From: Rhodococcus sp. 4CII
GTDB taxonomy: Bacteria > Actinomycetota > Actinomycetes > Mycobacteriales > Mycobacteriaceae
Assembly (NCBI RefSeq): GCF_014256275.1
Contig: NZ_JACCFE010000002.1
Span: 1,612,001-1,676,000 of the forward strand
Length of the DNA stretch: 64,000 nucleotides
Direction of reading: 5' to 3'
Each line of letters starts with the position of its first letter. The first letter of the stretch is position 1. A program made the translations under genes and the position numbers. Positions 41,311-50,104 of the stretch are shown here, one piece after another. The notes below the pieces were generated by a model. The model was not told the DNA's origin. It did no database searches and saw only the letters and a list, made by a program, of their open reading frames with translations.

Positions 41311-41350
41311 GTGCGCCTTTTCGGTAGTAGCCGCTACCGGAAAGGCGCAC
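41311..41350 (+). terminator. Hairpin after gabT
   Basis: GTGCGCCTTTTCGGTAG and CTACCGGAAAGGCGCAC pair over 17 bp with one G-T wobble and a 6-base loop, 4 bp past the gabT stop. It may terminate or attenuate transcription before the amine oxidase gene. Confidence 0.65.
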
Positions 41351-41394
41351 GAGCACGAAATGCCTGCCCACCCATCGACCAGAGGAGAGAAACC

Positions 41395-43356
41395 ATGACC
41401 CGGACCACCACCGGCACGTTCCATCCTCTGGACCCGTTGGGGGCGGACGAATTCACGCAGGCCGCGGCCGTCCTCGCCCGGGACCACGGTGTCGGCGACG
41501 GCTGGCGGTTCGCGTCGATCGAACTCGCCGAGCCGACCAAGGCCGATGTGGCCGCCTTCGACACGTCGGGCACCGTCCCGGACCGCCGGGCGATCGTCGT
41601 GTGCTTCGACCGCCGCAAGAACGAAACCTACAAGGCGCTCGTCTCGCTCACCGGAGACAACGTGGTCTCCTGGCAGCACATCCCGGACGTCCAGGCGAAC
41701 TTCACAGTGGACGAATGGGAGGAGGCGGACGCCTTCCTCCGCGGGCACCCGGACGTCATCGCGGCGCTCGCGAAGCGCGGGATCACCGATATGAGCCTCG
41801 TGTTCATGGACGTGTGGACGTACGGCGACGCCGTGACCCCGGAGAAGTACAAGGGACGCCGGCTCGGCTGGTCGGACACCTGGGTCCGCGCGACCGCGGG
41901 CGCGAACCCGTATGCGGGACCGGTCAACGGTTTCCACTGCGTCATCGACGTGAACAGCATGGAACTGCTCGAGATCGAGGACACGTTCAGCGTCGAACGT
42001 CCCGAGGTCATGGGCGAGTACGTGCCCCGGCACATCCCGGAGCGGATCCGGGCTTCCAGCACCCGGCCCCCACTGAAGCCCCTGGACATCGTCCAGCCGG
42101 AGGGGCCGTCGTTCACGCTCGACGGCAACAAACTCGAATGGCAGAACTGGTCGCTGAGGGTGGGGTTCAACTACCGCGAGGGGATGACCCTGCACGCGGT
42201 GACGTACAACGATCACGGCCGGGTTCGGTCGATCGCGCACCGGATGTCATTCGCGGAGATGGCGGTGCCGTACCGCGACACCAGTCCGGACCACTACCGC
42301 CGCACCGCCTTCGACATCGGCGAGTGGGGCATCGGGTTCATGACCACGTCGCTCACCCTGGGGTGCGATTGCCTCGGCGAGATCCGGTATCTCGACGCCG
42401 TCCTCCACGACAGCAAGGGCGAGCCGTTCACGATCGAGAACGCGATCTGCATCCACGAGGAGGACAACGCCGTCCTCTGGAAGCACGTCGATCATGACGC
42501 GGGCGCCGAGGTGCGGCGCATGCGGCGGCTGACGGTGTCGACGCACGTGACGGTCGCGAATTACGAGTATCTCGTCTACTGGCGGTTCTACCAGGACGGC
42601 AACATCGAGTGCGAGGTCCGCGCCACCGGGATCATGGTGGTCAGCCACGTTCCTGAAGGCGGTGAGCACCCGAGTGGGACTCTCGTCGACAATCGGACGT
42701 ACGCGCCGTTCCACCAGCATTTCCTGGTCGCGCGGCTCGATCTCGACGTCGACGGCACCGAGAACACGGTGTACGCGACGGAAACCGAGATCGTGCCGAT
42801 GGGCCCGGACAATCCCCTCGGTCTTGCACTGCGCCAGAAGAACACTCCGCTGCGCACCGAACTGGAGGGCCGCCAGGACTTCGACTGGCAGAGCCAGCGC
42901 GCATGGAAGGTGGTCAACGACAACACGACCACCGGACTCGGCATCGCCCCCGCCTACAAACTCGTTCCCGGCGGCGCGATCCCGTCGATGTTCGACCCGG
43001 GGTCGCCGATCTTCCAGCGCACCGGCGCGATCGGGCACACCGTCTGGGTGACCCCGAACTCCCCCGACGAACGCTGGCCCGCCGGGGAATTCGTGAACCA
43101 GAGCAAGGTCGATCACGGACTGCCGGAGTGGACCGCGGCCGACCGGCCGATCGAGAACACCGACGTGGTGCTCTGGTACACATTCGGAATCCATCACATT
43201 CCCCGGCCGGAGGACTGGCCGATCATGCCCGCCGACACCGTGTCGTTCTGGCTGAAACCGGCCGGATTCTTCGACCGCAACCCCGCCCTCGACGTCGCCC
43301 CCACCCCGGAGGCGTGCGATCACCACCATTCCCACCACGAGGACTCCCATGACTGA
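41395..43356 (+). CDS. Primary-amine oxidase (copper, topaquinone type)
   Basis: 653 aa. Copper amine oxidase that turns primary amines into aldehydes with release of NH3 and H2O2. The Tyr that becomes topaquinone is in VANYEYLVYW (about Tyr390), preceded by the AFDIGEWGIGFMT segment; copper-ligand histidines fit PFHQHFLVARLD. The C-terminus is unusual: CDHHHSHHEDSHD, a His/Asp tail that could bind copper. No signal peptide is seen, so it is cytosolic. The next gene's ATG overlaps its last codons by 8 bp, implying that its aldehyde product feeds that dehydrogenase. Confidence 0.94.
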   Translation: MTRTTTGTFHPLDPLGADEFTQAAAVLARDHGVGDGWRFASIELAEPTKADVAAFDTSGTVPDRRAIVVCFDRRKNETYKALVSLTGDNVVSWQHIPDVQANFTVDEWEEADAFLRGHPDVIAALAKRGITDMSLVFMDVWTYGDAVTPEKYKGRRLGWSDTWVRATAGANPYAGPVNGFHCVIDVNSMELLEIEDTFSVERPEVMGEYVPRHIPERIRASSTRPPLKPLDIVQPEGPSFTLDGNKLEWQNWSLRVGFNYREGMTLHAVTYNDHGRVRSIAHRMSFAEMAVPYRDTSPDHYRRTAFDIGEWGIGFMTTSLTLGCDCLGEIRYLDAVLHDSKGEPFTIENAICIHEEDNAVLWKHVDHDAGAEVRRMRRLTVSTHVTVANYEYLVYWRFYQDGNIECEVRATGIMVVSHVPEGGEHPSGTLVDNRTYAPFHQHFLVARLDLDVDGTENTVYATETEIVPMGPDNPLGLALRQKNTPLRTELEGRQDFDWQSQRAWKVVNDNTTTGLGIAPAYKLVPGGAIPSMFDPGSPIFQRTGAIGHTVWVTPNSPDERWPAGEFVNQSKVDHGLPEWTAADRPIENTDVVLWYTFGIHHIPRPEDWPIMPADTVSFWLKPAGFFDRNPALDVAPTPEACDHHHSHHEDSHD

Positions 43357-44803
43357 TTTCGAACGGCTCCGCGCCACCCTGCCCACCGGTCTGTGGATCG
43401 ACGGCGCCCAGACCGACCCGATCGACGGCGGCACCTTCCCGGTCTACGACCCCGCCACGGGAACCCTTCTCGCCGACGTCGCGGACGCCGGCGGCAAGGA
43501 CGCGATGCGCGCACTCGACTCCGCCGCCGCCGTCCAGGAGGAATGGGCGGCCACGGCGCCACGGCAGCGGTCGATCATTCTGCGGTCCGCCTGGGAGAAG
43601 GTCATCGAGCGCACCGACGACCTCGCGCTGCTGATGACGATGGAGATGGGCAAGGCACTGCCGGAGAGCCGCGGCGAGGTGAACTACGGCGCCGAGTTCC
43701 TGCGCTGGTTCAGCGAGGAAGCCGTCCGCATCCAGGGCCGCTACACCACGTCACCGTCGGGCAACGGCCGGATCGTGGTGACCAAGGTCCCCGTCGGACC
43801 CACCCTGGCGGTCACACCGTGGAACTTCCCGCTCGCGATGGGCACCCGCAAGATCGGACCCGCGCTCGCCGCCGGCTGCACGATCATCGTCAAGCCCGCC
43901 GAGGACACCCCGCTCACGATGCTGCTGCTCGCCGAGATCTTCGCCGAGGCCGGCCTGCCCGCCGGTGTGCTGTCGGTGCTGCCCGCGTCGAACGCCGCCG
44001 CCGTCACCGAACCGCTGCTCGCCGATCCACGACTGCGGAAGGTGACGTTCACCGGATCCACCCGGGTCGGCAAGATCCTCATCGAGCAGTCCGCCCAGCA
44101 GGTCCTGCGCACGTCGATGGAACTCGGTGGCAACGCACCGTTCGTCGTCTTCGACGACGCCGACATCGACGCCGCGGTCGAGGGTGCGATGGCCGCCAAG
44201 ATGCGTAACGGCGGCGAGGCCTGCACCGCCGCCAACCGCCTGATCGTCGCCAACTCGGTGCGCGAGGAGTTCACCACCAAGCTCACCGAGCGGATCGCCG
44301 CGCTCCGGGTCGGCCCCGGCAGCGAGGACGGCACCAACGTCGGTCCCCTCGTCAACGAGAAGCAGCGCCGCAACGTGGCGTCCCTCGTCGACGACGCCGT
44401 CGCCGCGGGCGCCCGGGTCCGAACCGGCGGCAAGTCCGTCGACGGTCCCGGCTACTTCTTCCAGCCCACCGTCCTCGACGAGGTGCCCGCGAACGCGCGC
44501 ATCGTCCGTGAGGAGATCTTCGGACCCGTCGCCGCGATCACCGGTTTCGACACCGAGGCCGAGGGTGTCGCCGCCGCCAACGACACCGAATACGGTCTCG
44601 CCGCGTACATCTACACGCAGAACGTCGAACGCGCATTCCGCGTCGCCGACAAGCTCGAGAGCGGCATGGTCGGCGTCAACCGCGGAGTGATCTCCGACGT
44701 CGCCGCCCCGTTCGGCGGAGTCAAGCAGTCCGGCCTCGGCAGCGAAGGCGGCACCGAGGGCATCGAGGAGTACCTCGAGACCAAGTACGTCGGCTTCGCG
44801 TAA
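43349..44803 (+). CDS. gabD: NAD(P)-dependent succinate-semialdehyde dehydrogenase
   Basis: 484 aa. Oxidises succinic semialdehyde to succinate, the last step of GABA breakdown. The SSADH type is shown by LLMTMEMGKALPESRGEVNY, VTPWNFPLAMGTRKIGPALA, ELGGNAPFVVFDDAD near residue 256 and the catalytic Cys in RNGGEACTAANR near 290. The C-terminus GGVKQSGLGSEGGTEGIEEY is standard for GabD. Translation is coupled to the copper amine oxidase gene by overlap. A broader aldehyde range is possible. Confidence 0.93.
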   Translation: MTDFERLRATLPTGLWIDGAQTDPIDGGTFPVYDPATGTLLADVADAGGKDAMRALDSAAAVQEEWAATAPRQRSIILRSAWEKVIERTDDLALLMTMEMGKALPESRGEVNYGAEFLRWFSEEAVRIQGRYTTSPSGNGRIVVTKVPVGPTLAVTPWNFPLAMGTRKIGPALAAGCTIIVKPAEDTPLTMLLLAEIFAEAGLPAGVLSVLPASNAAAVTEPLLADPRLRKVTFTGSTRVGKILIEQSAQQVLRTSMELGGNAPFVVFDDADIDAAVEGAMAAKMRNGGEACTAANRLIVANSVREEFTTKLTERIAALRVGPGSEDGTNVGPLVNEKQRRNVASLVDDAVAAGARVRTGGKSVDGPGYFFQPTVLDEVPANARIVREEIFGPVAAITGFDTEAEGVAAANDTEYGLAAYIYTQNVERAFRVADKLESGMVGVNRGVISDVAAPFGGVKQSGLGSEGGTEGIEEYLETKYVGFA

Positions 44804-44837
44804 ACCCCCCGCCCCGAGACAGAACGGAACCGTCACC

Positions 44838-45728
44838 ATGCGTTTGGTCGTTGGATATCTCGCCACCCCCAGCGGGGAGGACGGTCTGGCCCTCGGGGCG
44901 CAGCTCGCCCGCAGTCTCGGCGCACAGCTCGACATCTGCATGGTTCTCCCGCCGGACCGGACGGTCCCGGCGCGAGTTCCGGCAGAAACCGGCTACGACG
45001 ACATCCTCGCCTCCCGCGCACAGCGCTGGCTGGACGAGGCCAAGTCGTCGGTGCCGAGCGACATCGACGTCGAGGTGCACCTGAGCTTCCACGAATCGTT
45101 CGCGCAGGGCCTCATCGACGAGGTGTCCCGGCTGGGGGCGCAGGCGATCGTCGTCGGCGCCGCCGGCGACGGCCTGCTGGGGCGGCACTCCGTCGGGTCC
45201 GTGTCGACGGAACTGCTGCACTCCGCGCACGTCCCGCTGGCCCTCGCCCCCCGCGGGGCGCGGCACTCGTCGGCGAAAAAGATCCGCGAGGTGACCTGCG
45301 CGCTCGGAACCCGGACCGGGGCCGACGTGCTGCTGCGGACCGCGGTGCGCACGTGCGAGCGGATGCAGACCCCGCTCCGCCTCGTGTCCCTCGTCGCTCT
45401 CGACCCGCAGAACGACCTCCGCGATCACCGCGACACCCCCGACGACGTCCGCGACCGCGCCGTCGCCCACGCACAGACCACCCTCGAAGAGTCGAAATCC
45501 GCCCTTCCCGAAGACTTTCCCGTCTCCGTCACGATCGCCGACGACTCCTCCGTCGAATCGGCGGTCCGCAAACTCGAGTGGCAGGACGGCGACCTCGTCA
45601 TGGTCGGCTCCAGCCGACTCGCCCAACCCCATCGACTGTTCCTGGGATCCACCGCGGCCAAGATGCTCCGCGTCCTGCCGGTGCCCATGGTGGTCGTACC
45701 CAAGCAGGAGTTCCAGAACAGTGAGTAA
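44838..45728 (+). CDS. Tandem universal stress protein
   Basis: 296 aa with two Usp domains. The first (1-140) ends in IVVGAAGDGLLGRHSVGSVS, the ATP-binding G-x2-G-x9-G-S/T region. The second (150-292) ends in LVMVGSSRLAQPHRLFLGST, a similar but altered version. Family members bind nucleotides and act in stress or starvation. Placed between gabD and the permease in the polyamine operon, it may modulate the permease, as Usp domains often do for APC transporters. Its stop overlaps the region just before the permease's ribosome site. Confidence 0.9.
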   Translation: MRLVVGYLATPSGEDGLALGAQLARSLGAQLDICMVLPPDRTVPARVPAETGYDDILASRAQRWLDEAKSSVPSDIDVEVHLSFHESFAQGLIDEVSRLGAQAIVVGAAGDGLLGRHSVGSVSTELLHSAHVPLALAPRGARHSSAKKIREVTCALGTRTGADVLLRTAVRTCERMQTPLRLVSLVALDPQNDLRDHRDTPDDVRDRAVAHAQTTLEESKSALPEDFPVSVTIADDSSVESAVRKLEWQDGDLVMVGSSRLAQPHRLFLGSTAAKMLRVLPVPMVVVPKQEFQNSE

Positions 45729-45783
45729 ACCGTCCGCGACACCCACCCCGGATCCACGATTGTCCCCGACCGGAGGTTCAGAC

Positions 45784-47364
45784 ATGACGAACAGCGAAGG
45801 CGTGCCGGCGTCGGCCGACGTTGCCGTGAGCTCCAAGGGACTGGCCACCGGTGCGGTCGGCACCTTCGCCGGTGCGATCCTCGGGATCTCCTCGGTGGCG
45901 CCGGGTTACACGCTGACGGCCAGCATCGGGCTGATCGTCGCGGCCGTCGGGTTGAAGATGCCCGCAATCTTCATCGCCGGCTTCATTCCCATGTTCCTCA
46001 CGGCGTACGCCTACCGTGAGCTCAACTCCGAATCACCCGACTGCGGTGCGTCGTTCACGTGGTCGACGAAGGCATTCGGACCGTACATCGGCTGGATGTG
46101 CGGCTGGGGCATGGTGATCGCGACGATCATCGTGCTCTCGAATCTCGCGGCGATCGCCGTCCAGTTCTTCTATCTGTTCATCGCGAAACTGTTCGATGCC
46201 CCGAGCATCGCCGACCTTCCCGGCAACAAGTTCGTGAACGTCGGGACGACGCTCGTGTTCATCGCCCTGGCCACCTGGATCGCCAGTCGCGGCATCACCA
46301 CCAGCGAGCGCCTGCAGGTCGCGCTCGTCGGCTTCCAGATGGTCCTGCTCATCGCCTTCGCCGTCGTGGCGCTGGTCCACGTCGGCAACGGGAGCGCCCC
46401 CGCCGGGCTGTCCTTCGACCTGAGCTGGTTCAACCCGTTCACCGGACTGGCCGTCGGCGCGTTCGTGATCGGCCTGACGGGCTCGATCTTCGCGTTCTGG
46501 GGCTGGGACACCTGCCTGACCCTGGGCGAGGAATCGAAGAACCCGAAAAAGACGCCCGGTCGCGCCGGACTGCTGTGCGTGCTGACGATCCTGCTGACCT
46601 ACCTGCTCGTGTCGGTCGCGGCAATGATGTACGCCGGAGTCGGCGAAGACGGCCTCGGCCTCGGCAATCCGGACAACTCCGAGAACGTCTTCGGTGCCCT
46701 CGCGGATCCGGTCCTCGGCAAGTGGGGCGGGATGCTGCTGTTCCTCGCGGTGTTCGTCTCCTCGGTCGCGAGTCTGCAGACCACGTTCCTGCCGGCAGCG
46801 CGCACCATGCTCGCGATGGGTGCGTACGGCGCGTTCCCGAAGAAGCTCGCCGACGTGTCTCCGCGGTTCCTGGTGCCGTCCTACGCCACGGTCGTCGCCG
46901 GCGTCGTGACCGCGGTGTTCTACACCATCGTCACATTCCTGTCCGAGCGCACGCTGCTCGACACCATCGCCGCGCTGGGCATCATGATCTGCTGGTACTA
47001 CGGCATCACCGCATTCGCGTGCGTGTGGTACTTCCGGGGCAGGCTGTTCACCAGCGTCCGTAACGCCGTGTTCCGGTTCGTCTTCCCGATGCTGGGCGGA
47101 CTCATGCTGCTCGCCGTGTTCGTCATCTCGATCGACGAGAGCATGGATCCGGAGAACGCGAGCGGGGCCTCGATCGGCGGCATCGGACTCGTCTTCTTCC
47201 TCGGCTTCGGCATCCTCCTGCTCGGCGCGGTGCTGATGATGATCATGCGGTTCCGCAGTCCCGCCTTCTTCGAAGGCAAGACCCTCAACCGCGACACGTC
47301 CGCGCTGCGGGACGAGAGCGACCTCACGGCTCGATCGGAGCCTGCGCCACCAAGCCCGCGATAA
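45784..47364 (+). CDS. APC family amino acid/polyamine permease
   Basis: 526 aa with twelve or more TM helices. TM1 has GAILGISSVAPGYTLTASIG, the APC Gly-rich unwound helix, and GFIPMFLTAYAYRELNSESP and CGASFTWSTKAFGPYIGWM are family signatures. WGWDTCLTLGEESKNPKKTP lies in the conserved loop after TM6. In this context putrescine, agmatine or GABA are the likely substrates. I chose the ATG at 45784 because GGAGG is 7 bases upstream. It overlaps the convergent TetR gene by 41 bp at the 3' ends. Confidence 0.92.
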   Translation: MTNSEGVPASADVAVSSKGLATGAVGTFAGAILGISSVAPGYTLTASIGLIVAAVGLKMPAIFIAGFIPMFLTAYAYRELNSESPDCGASFTWSTKAFGPYIGWMCGWGMVIATIIVLSNLAAIAVQFFYLFIAKLFDAPSIADLPGNKFVNVGTTLVFIALATWIASRGITTSERLQVALVGFQMVLLIAFAVVALVHVGNGSAPAGLSFDLSWFNPFTGLAVGAFVIGLTGSIFAFWGWDTCLTLGEESKNPKKTPGRAGLLCVLTILLTYLLVSVAAMMYAGVGEDGLGLGNPDNSENVFGALADPVLGKWGGMLLFLAVFVSSVASLQTTFLPAARTMLAMGAYGAFPKKLADVSPRFLVPSYATVVAGVVTAVFYTIVTFLSERTLLDTIAALGIMICWYYGITAFACVWYFRGRLFTSVRNAVFRFVFPMLGGLMLLAVFVISIDESMDPENASGASIGGIGLVFFLGFGILLLGAVLMMIMRFRSPAFFEGKTLNRDTSALRDESDLTARSEPAPPSPR

Positions 47365-47935
47365 GCGTCCGCAGCCCGAACTCGAATGCTGCATCCGCCC
47401 GTCCGGGATTCGGCCCGGACGTGGCCAGGGCGGCCCGCATGGACTCGTTCGCCTCCGGTGCGGTCGCCCAGACCACCTCGGGGGCGGCGAGGTCCAGCGC
47501 CGATCCCAGCACGAAGCTGTCGACCGTCGTGATCGCGTGGAGAATCTCCTCGGGCGTGAAGCCACCGTCCGAGAATGCCTGCGCCAGAGCGTTGTACAAC
47601 GCGAAGGCCACACCGGACTGCACTGTGTGCGCGGTGAACAGAGGAATCAGCCGAGGATGCTCGGCGTAGTTGCGCCGATACTCGCGCGCCAGGCCGGCCA
47701 CCGTCTCGCTCCACTTGCCGTCGGGGTCCGCCACCACGATGCCCGCCATCACGCGGGCACGCATCAATTCGATGATCTCCGCCCTCCCGGACACATGGTT
47801 GTACAGCGAGGAGGGCCGTACCTTCAGCCGTTCGGCGAGACCCGGCATCGTGAAATCACCGGTGAGGTCCACCATGCGAACGGCGGCTTCGGTGATGATC
47901 TCCGGCGACAGCAGTCGCTGCGATGGCCGTGGCAT
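47324..47935 (-). CDS. TetR family transcriptional regulator
   Basis: 203 aa from the ATG at 47935. The N-terminal DNA-binding helices are LSPEIITEAAVRMVDLTGDF and MPGLAERLKVRPSSLYNHVS, with the classic SLYNHV recognition helix. The C-terminal ligand domain resembles the TetR_C type. It is divergent from aguB, and the operator AACGAATCCAATTCGTT lies between the two genes. The same operator occurs twice before the MFS gene 13 kb away, so this protein is the best candidate to repress both. Confidence 0.9.
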   Translation of the reverse strand: MPRPSQRLLSPEIITEAAVRMVDLTGDFTMPGLAERLKVRPSSLYNHVSGRAEIIELMRARVMAGIVVADPDGKWSETVAGLAREYRRNYAEHPRLIPLFTAHTVQSGVAFALYNALAQAFSDGGFTPEEILHAITTVDSFVLGSALDLAAPEVVWATAPEANESMRAALATSGPNPGRADAAFEFGLRTLIAGLVAQAPIEP

Positions 47936-48043
47936 GGGTGCCCTCCTGGTCGGTGTCCGTCTCCGCCGACCTGGGCGGATACCGAAGGAATCGAAATCTT
48001 CCCCTCGCACCCCTTGATCGCCGAGCTTTCACCCACCATACTT

Positions 48044-48060
48044 AACGAATCCAATTCGTT
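48044..48060. promoter_or_regulatory. Operator AACGAA-N5-TTCGTT (site 3)
   Basis: AACGAATCCAATTCGTT between the divergent TetR and aguB genes. It shares ACTTAACGAATCC with site 2 at 34735. The local TetR protein is the likely ligand. Confidence 0.7.
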
Positions 48061-48096
48061 TTAGGCGCTCGCCGAACCGAACATCCGAGGAACACA

Positions 48097-49077
48097 ATGT
48101 TGACGATTACCGCACTCACCCCTCCCGAGTCCCTGGCGCGGACCCGCGAGACGGGACGCACCCCGCTCCGCGTCGGACTCGTCCAGCATCGCTGGCACGA
48201 GAACGAGCAGGACCTGCGGGCCGAACTCGACGAGGGCATCGCAGAGGCCGCAGGTCTCGGGGCGCGAGTGGTGTTCCTTCCCGAGCTCACGCTGAGCCGG
48301 TACCCCGCCTTCGTCGAGGGCGGCGACAACCCGGGTCGGCAGGCCGAAGACCTGCTTACGGGGCCCACATTCACGTTCGCCGCCAAGGCCGCCGCGGAAC
48401 ACGGCGTCCTCGTCCACGCCTCGCTGTACGAGCGGAACGACTCCGAGAACGGCCAACACTACGAAGACGGACTCGGGTTCAACACCGCCATCCTCGTCGC
48501 GCCGTCCGGCGAACTGCTGGCACGCACCCGCAAGCTGCACATCCCGGTCACCGCCGGCTACTACGAGGACACCTACTTCCGGGGCGGTCCCGCGGCCGAC
48601 CCGTACCCCGTCCACGCCCCCGAAGCGCTCGGCGGCGTCAAGCTCGGACTGCCGACGTGCTGGGACGAATGGTTCCCCGAGGTCGCCCGCGCCTACTCGC
48701 TCGGCGGCGCCGACATCCTGGTGTACCCCACCGCGATCGGCTCGGAGCCCGATCACCCGCAGTTCGACACCCAGCCGCTGTGGCAGCAGGTGATCGTCGG
48801 CAACGGCATCGCGAACGGCACGTTCATGGTGGTGCCCAACCGCCACGGCGGCGAGGGCCTCATCACGTTCTACGGCTCGTCGTTCATCTCCGACCCCTAC
48901 GGCCGCATCCTCGTCCAGGCGCCGCGCGACGAGTCCGCCGTGCTCGTCGCGGATCTCGACCTCCAGCAGCGCGAGGATTGGCTGGCGCTGTTCCCGTTCC
49001 TGGCCACCCGCCGCCCCGACACGTACGGCGTCCTCACCGAGCCCGTCGATCACGCCGCCCCGTTCGGGAGGAACTGA
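48097..49077 (+). CDS. aguB: N-carbamoylputrescine amidase (nitrilase family)
   Basis: 326 aa. Hydrolyses N-carbamoylputrescine to putrescine, CO2 and ammonia. The nitrilase catalytic triad is visible: Glu in VVFLPELTLSRYP, Lys in LARTRKLHIPVTAGYYE and Cys in LGLPTCWDEWFPEVAR. The HIP...YYEDTYF segment after the Lys is typical of AguB-type enzymes. Its stop overlaps the aguA ATG (TGATG), and together they turn agmatine into putrescine for Puo. Expression is probably controlled by the TetR site just upstream. Confidence 0.92.
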   Translation: MLTITALTPPESLARTRETGRTPLRVGLVQHRWHENEQDLRAELDEGIAEAAGLGARVVFLPELTLSRYPAFVEGGDNPGRQAEDLLTGPTFTFAAKAAAEHGVLVHASLYERNDSENGQHYEDGLGFNTAILVAPSGELLARTRKLHIPVTAGYYEDTYFRGGPAADPYPVHAPEALGGVKLGLPTCWDEWFPEVARAYSLGGADILVYPTAIGSEPDHPQFDTQPLWQQVIVGNGIANGTFMVVPNRHGGEGLITFYGSSFISDPYGRILVQAPRDESAVLVADLDLQQREDWLALFPFLATRRPDTYGVLTEPVDHAAPFGRN

Positions 49078-50099
49078 TGACCTGGCGCATGCCCGCGGAA
49101 GGCGAACCGCACGAACGCACCTGGATGGCCTACCCCAGTGAGGGCTACTCCCTGGGAGACACCCCCGAGGAGCACCACGAGGCCCGCACCACCTGGGCCG
49201 AGGTGGCGCACGCGGTCGCCCGGTTCGAACCCGTCACCGTCGTCGTCGACCCCGGCCAGGTGCCGGCGGCCCGGGAGTACCTCTCCGCCGACATCGACAT
49301 CGTCGAGGCGCCGCTGAACGACGCCTGGATGCGCGACATCGGACCCACGTTCGTGCTGTCCGAGGACGGACGGCTCGGCGGCGTCGACTGGATCTTCAAC
49401 GGCTGGGGCGGCCAGGACTGGGCCCAGTGGGACAAGGACTCGAAGATCGGCGCACTGGTGGTCGAGCGGTCGGGGGCCGAACTCGTCGATTCGCCGATCG
49501 TCAACGAGGGCGGCGGAATCCAGGTCGACGGACTCGGCACCGTCCTGGTGACCGAGACCGTGCAACTCGACCCCGGCCGCAACCCGGGACTGTCGAAGGC
49601 CGACGTGGAAGCGGAACTGGCCCGGACGATCGGCGCCACCAAGGTCATCTGGCTGCCGCGCGGACTGACTCGGGACCAGGACACGTACGGCACCCGCGGG
49701 CACGTCGACATCGTGGCGGCCATCCCCTCGCCGGGTGTGGTCCTGGTCCACGACCAGCGCAACCCGGAGCACCCCGACTTCGAGGTCAGCAAGGCCGTCA
49801 TCGACCTGCTGAAGCAGACCACGGACGCCCGCGGAGACTCGTGGGAGATCATCACCGTCCCCGCACCCCAGGTCCTGCGCGACGACGAGGGCTTCGTCGA
49901 CTACAGCTATATCAACCATTTCGTCGTCAACGGCGGCGTGATCGCGTGCAGCTTCGACGATCCCGCGGACGAGGAGGCCGTCGCGATCCTGTCGGCAGCC
50001 TACCCCGGACGCACGGTCGTGCCGGTCGACGCCCGTCCGCTCTTCGCCCGCGGCGGCGGCATCCACTGCATCACCCAGCACCAGCCCGCCGTGCGCTGA
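49077..50099 (+). CDS. aguA: Agmatine deiminase
   Basis: 340 aa. Converts agmatine to N-carbamoylputrescine and ammonia. The pentein fold is shown by NDAWMRDIGPTFV near residue 85, the NEGGGIQVDG segment near residue 143, the His in TRGHVDIVA near residue 205, and the catalytic Cys in GGGIHCITQHQP close to the C-terminus. GGGAGG lies directly upstream of the ATG, which overlaps the aguB stop. The nitrilase partner next to it makes the assignment firm. Confidence 0.94.
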   Translation: MTWRMPAEGEPHERTWMAYPSEGYSLGDTPEEHHEARTTWAEVAHAVARFEPVTVVVDPGQVPAAREYLSADIDIVEAPLNDAWMRDIGPTFVLSEDGRLGGVDWIFNGWGGQDWAQWDKDSKIGALVVERSGAELVDSPIVNEGGGIQVDGLGTVLVTETVQLDPGRNPGLSKADVEAELARTIGATKVIWLPRGLTRDQDTYGTRGHVDIVAAIPSPGVVLVHDQRNPEHPDFEVSKAVIDLLKQTTDARGDSWEIITVPAPQVLRDDEGFVDYSYINHFVVNGGVIACSFDDPADEEAVAILSAAYPGRTVVPVDARPLFARGGGIHCITQHQPAVR

Positions 50100-50104
50100 C
50101 GCAC

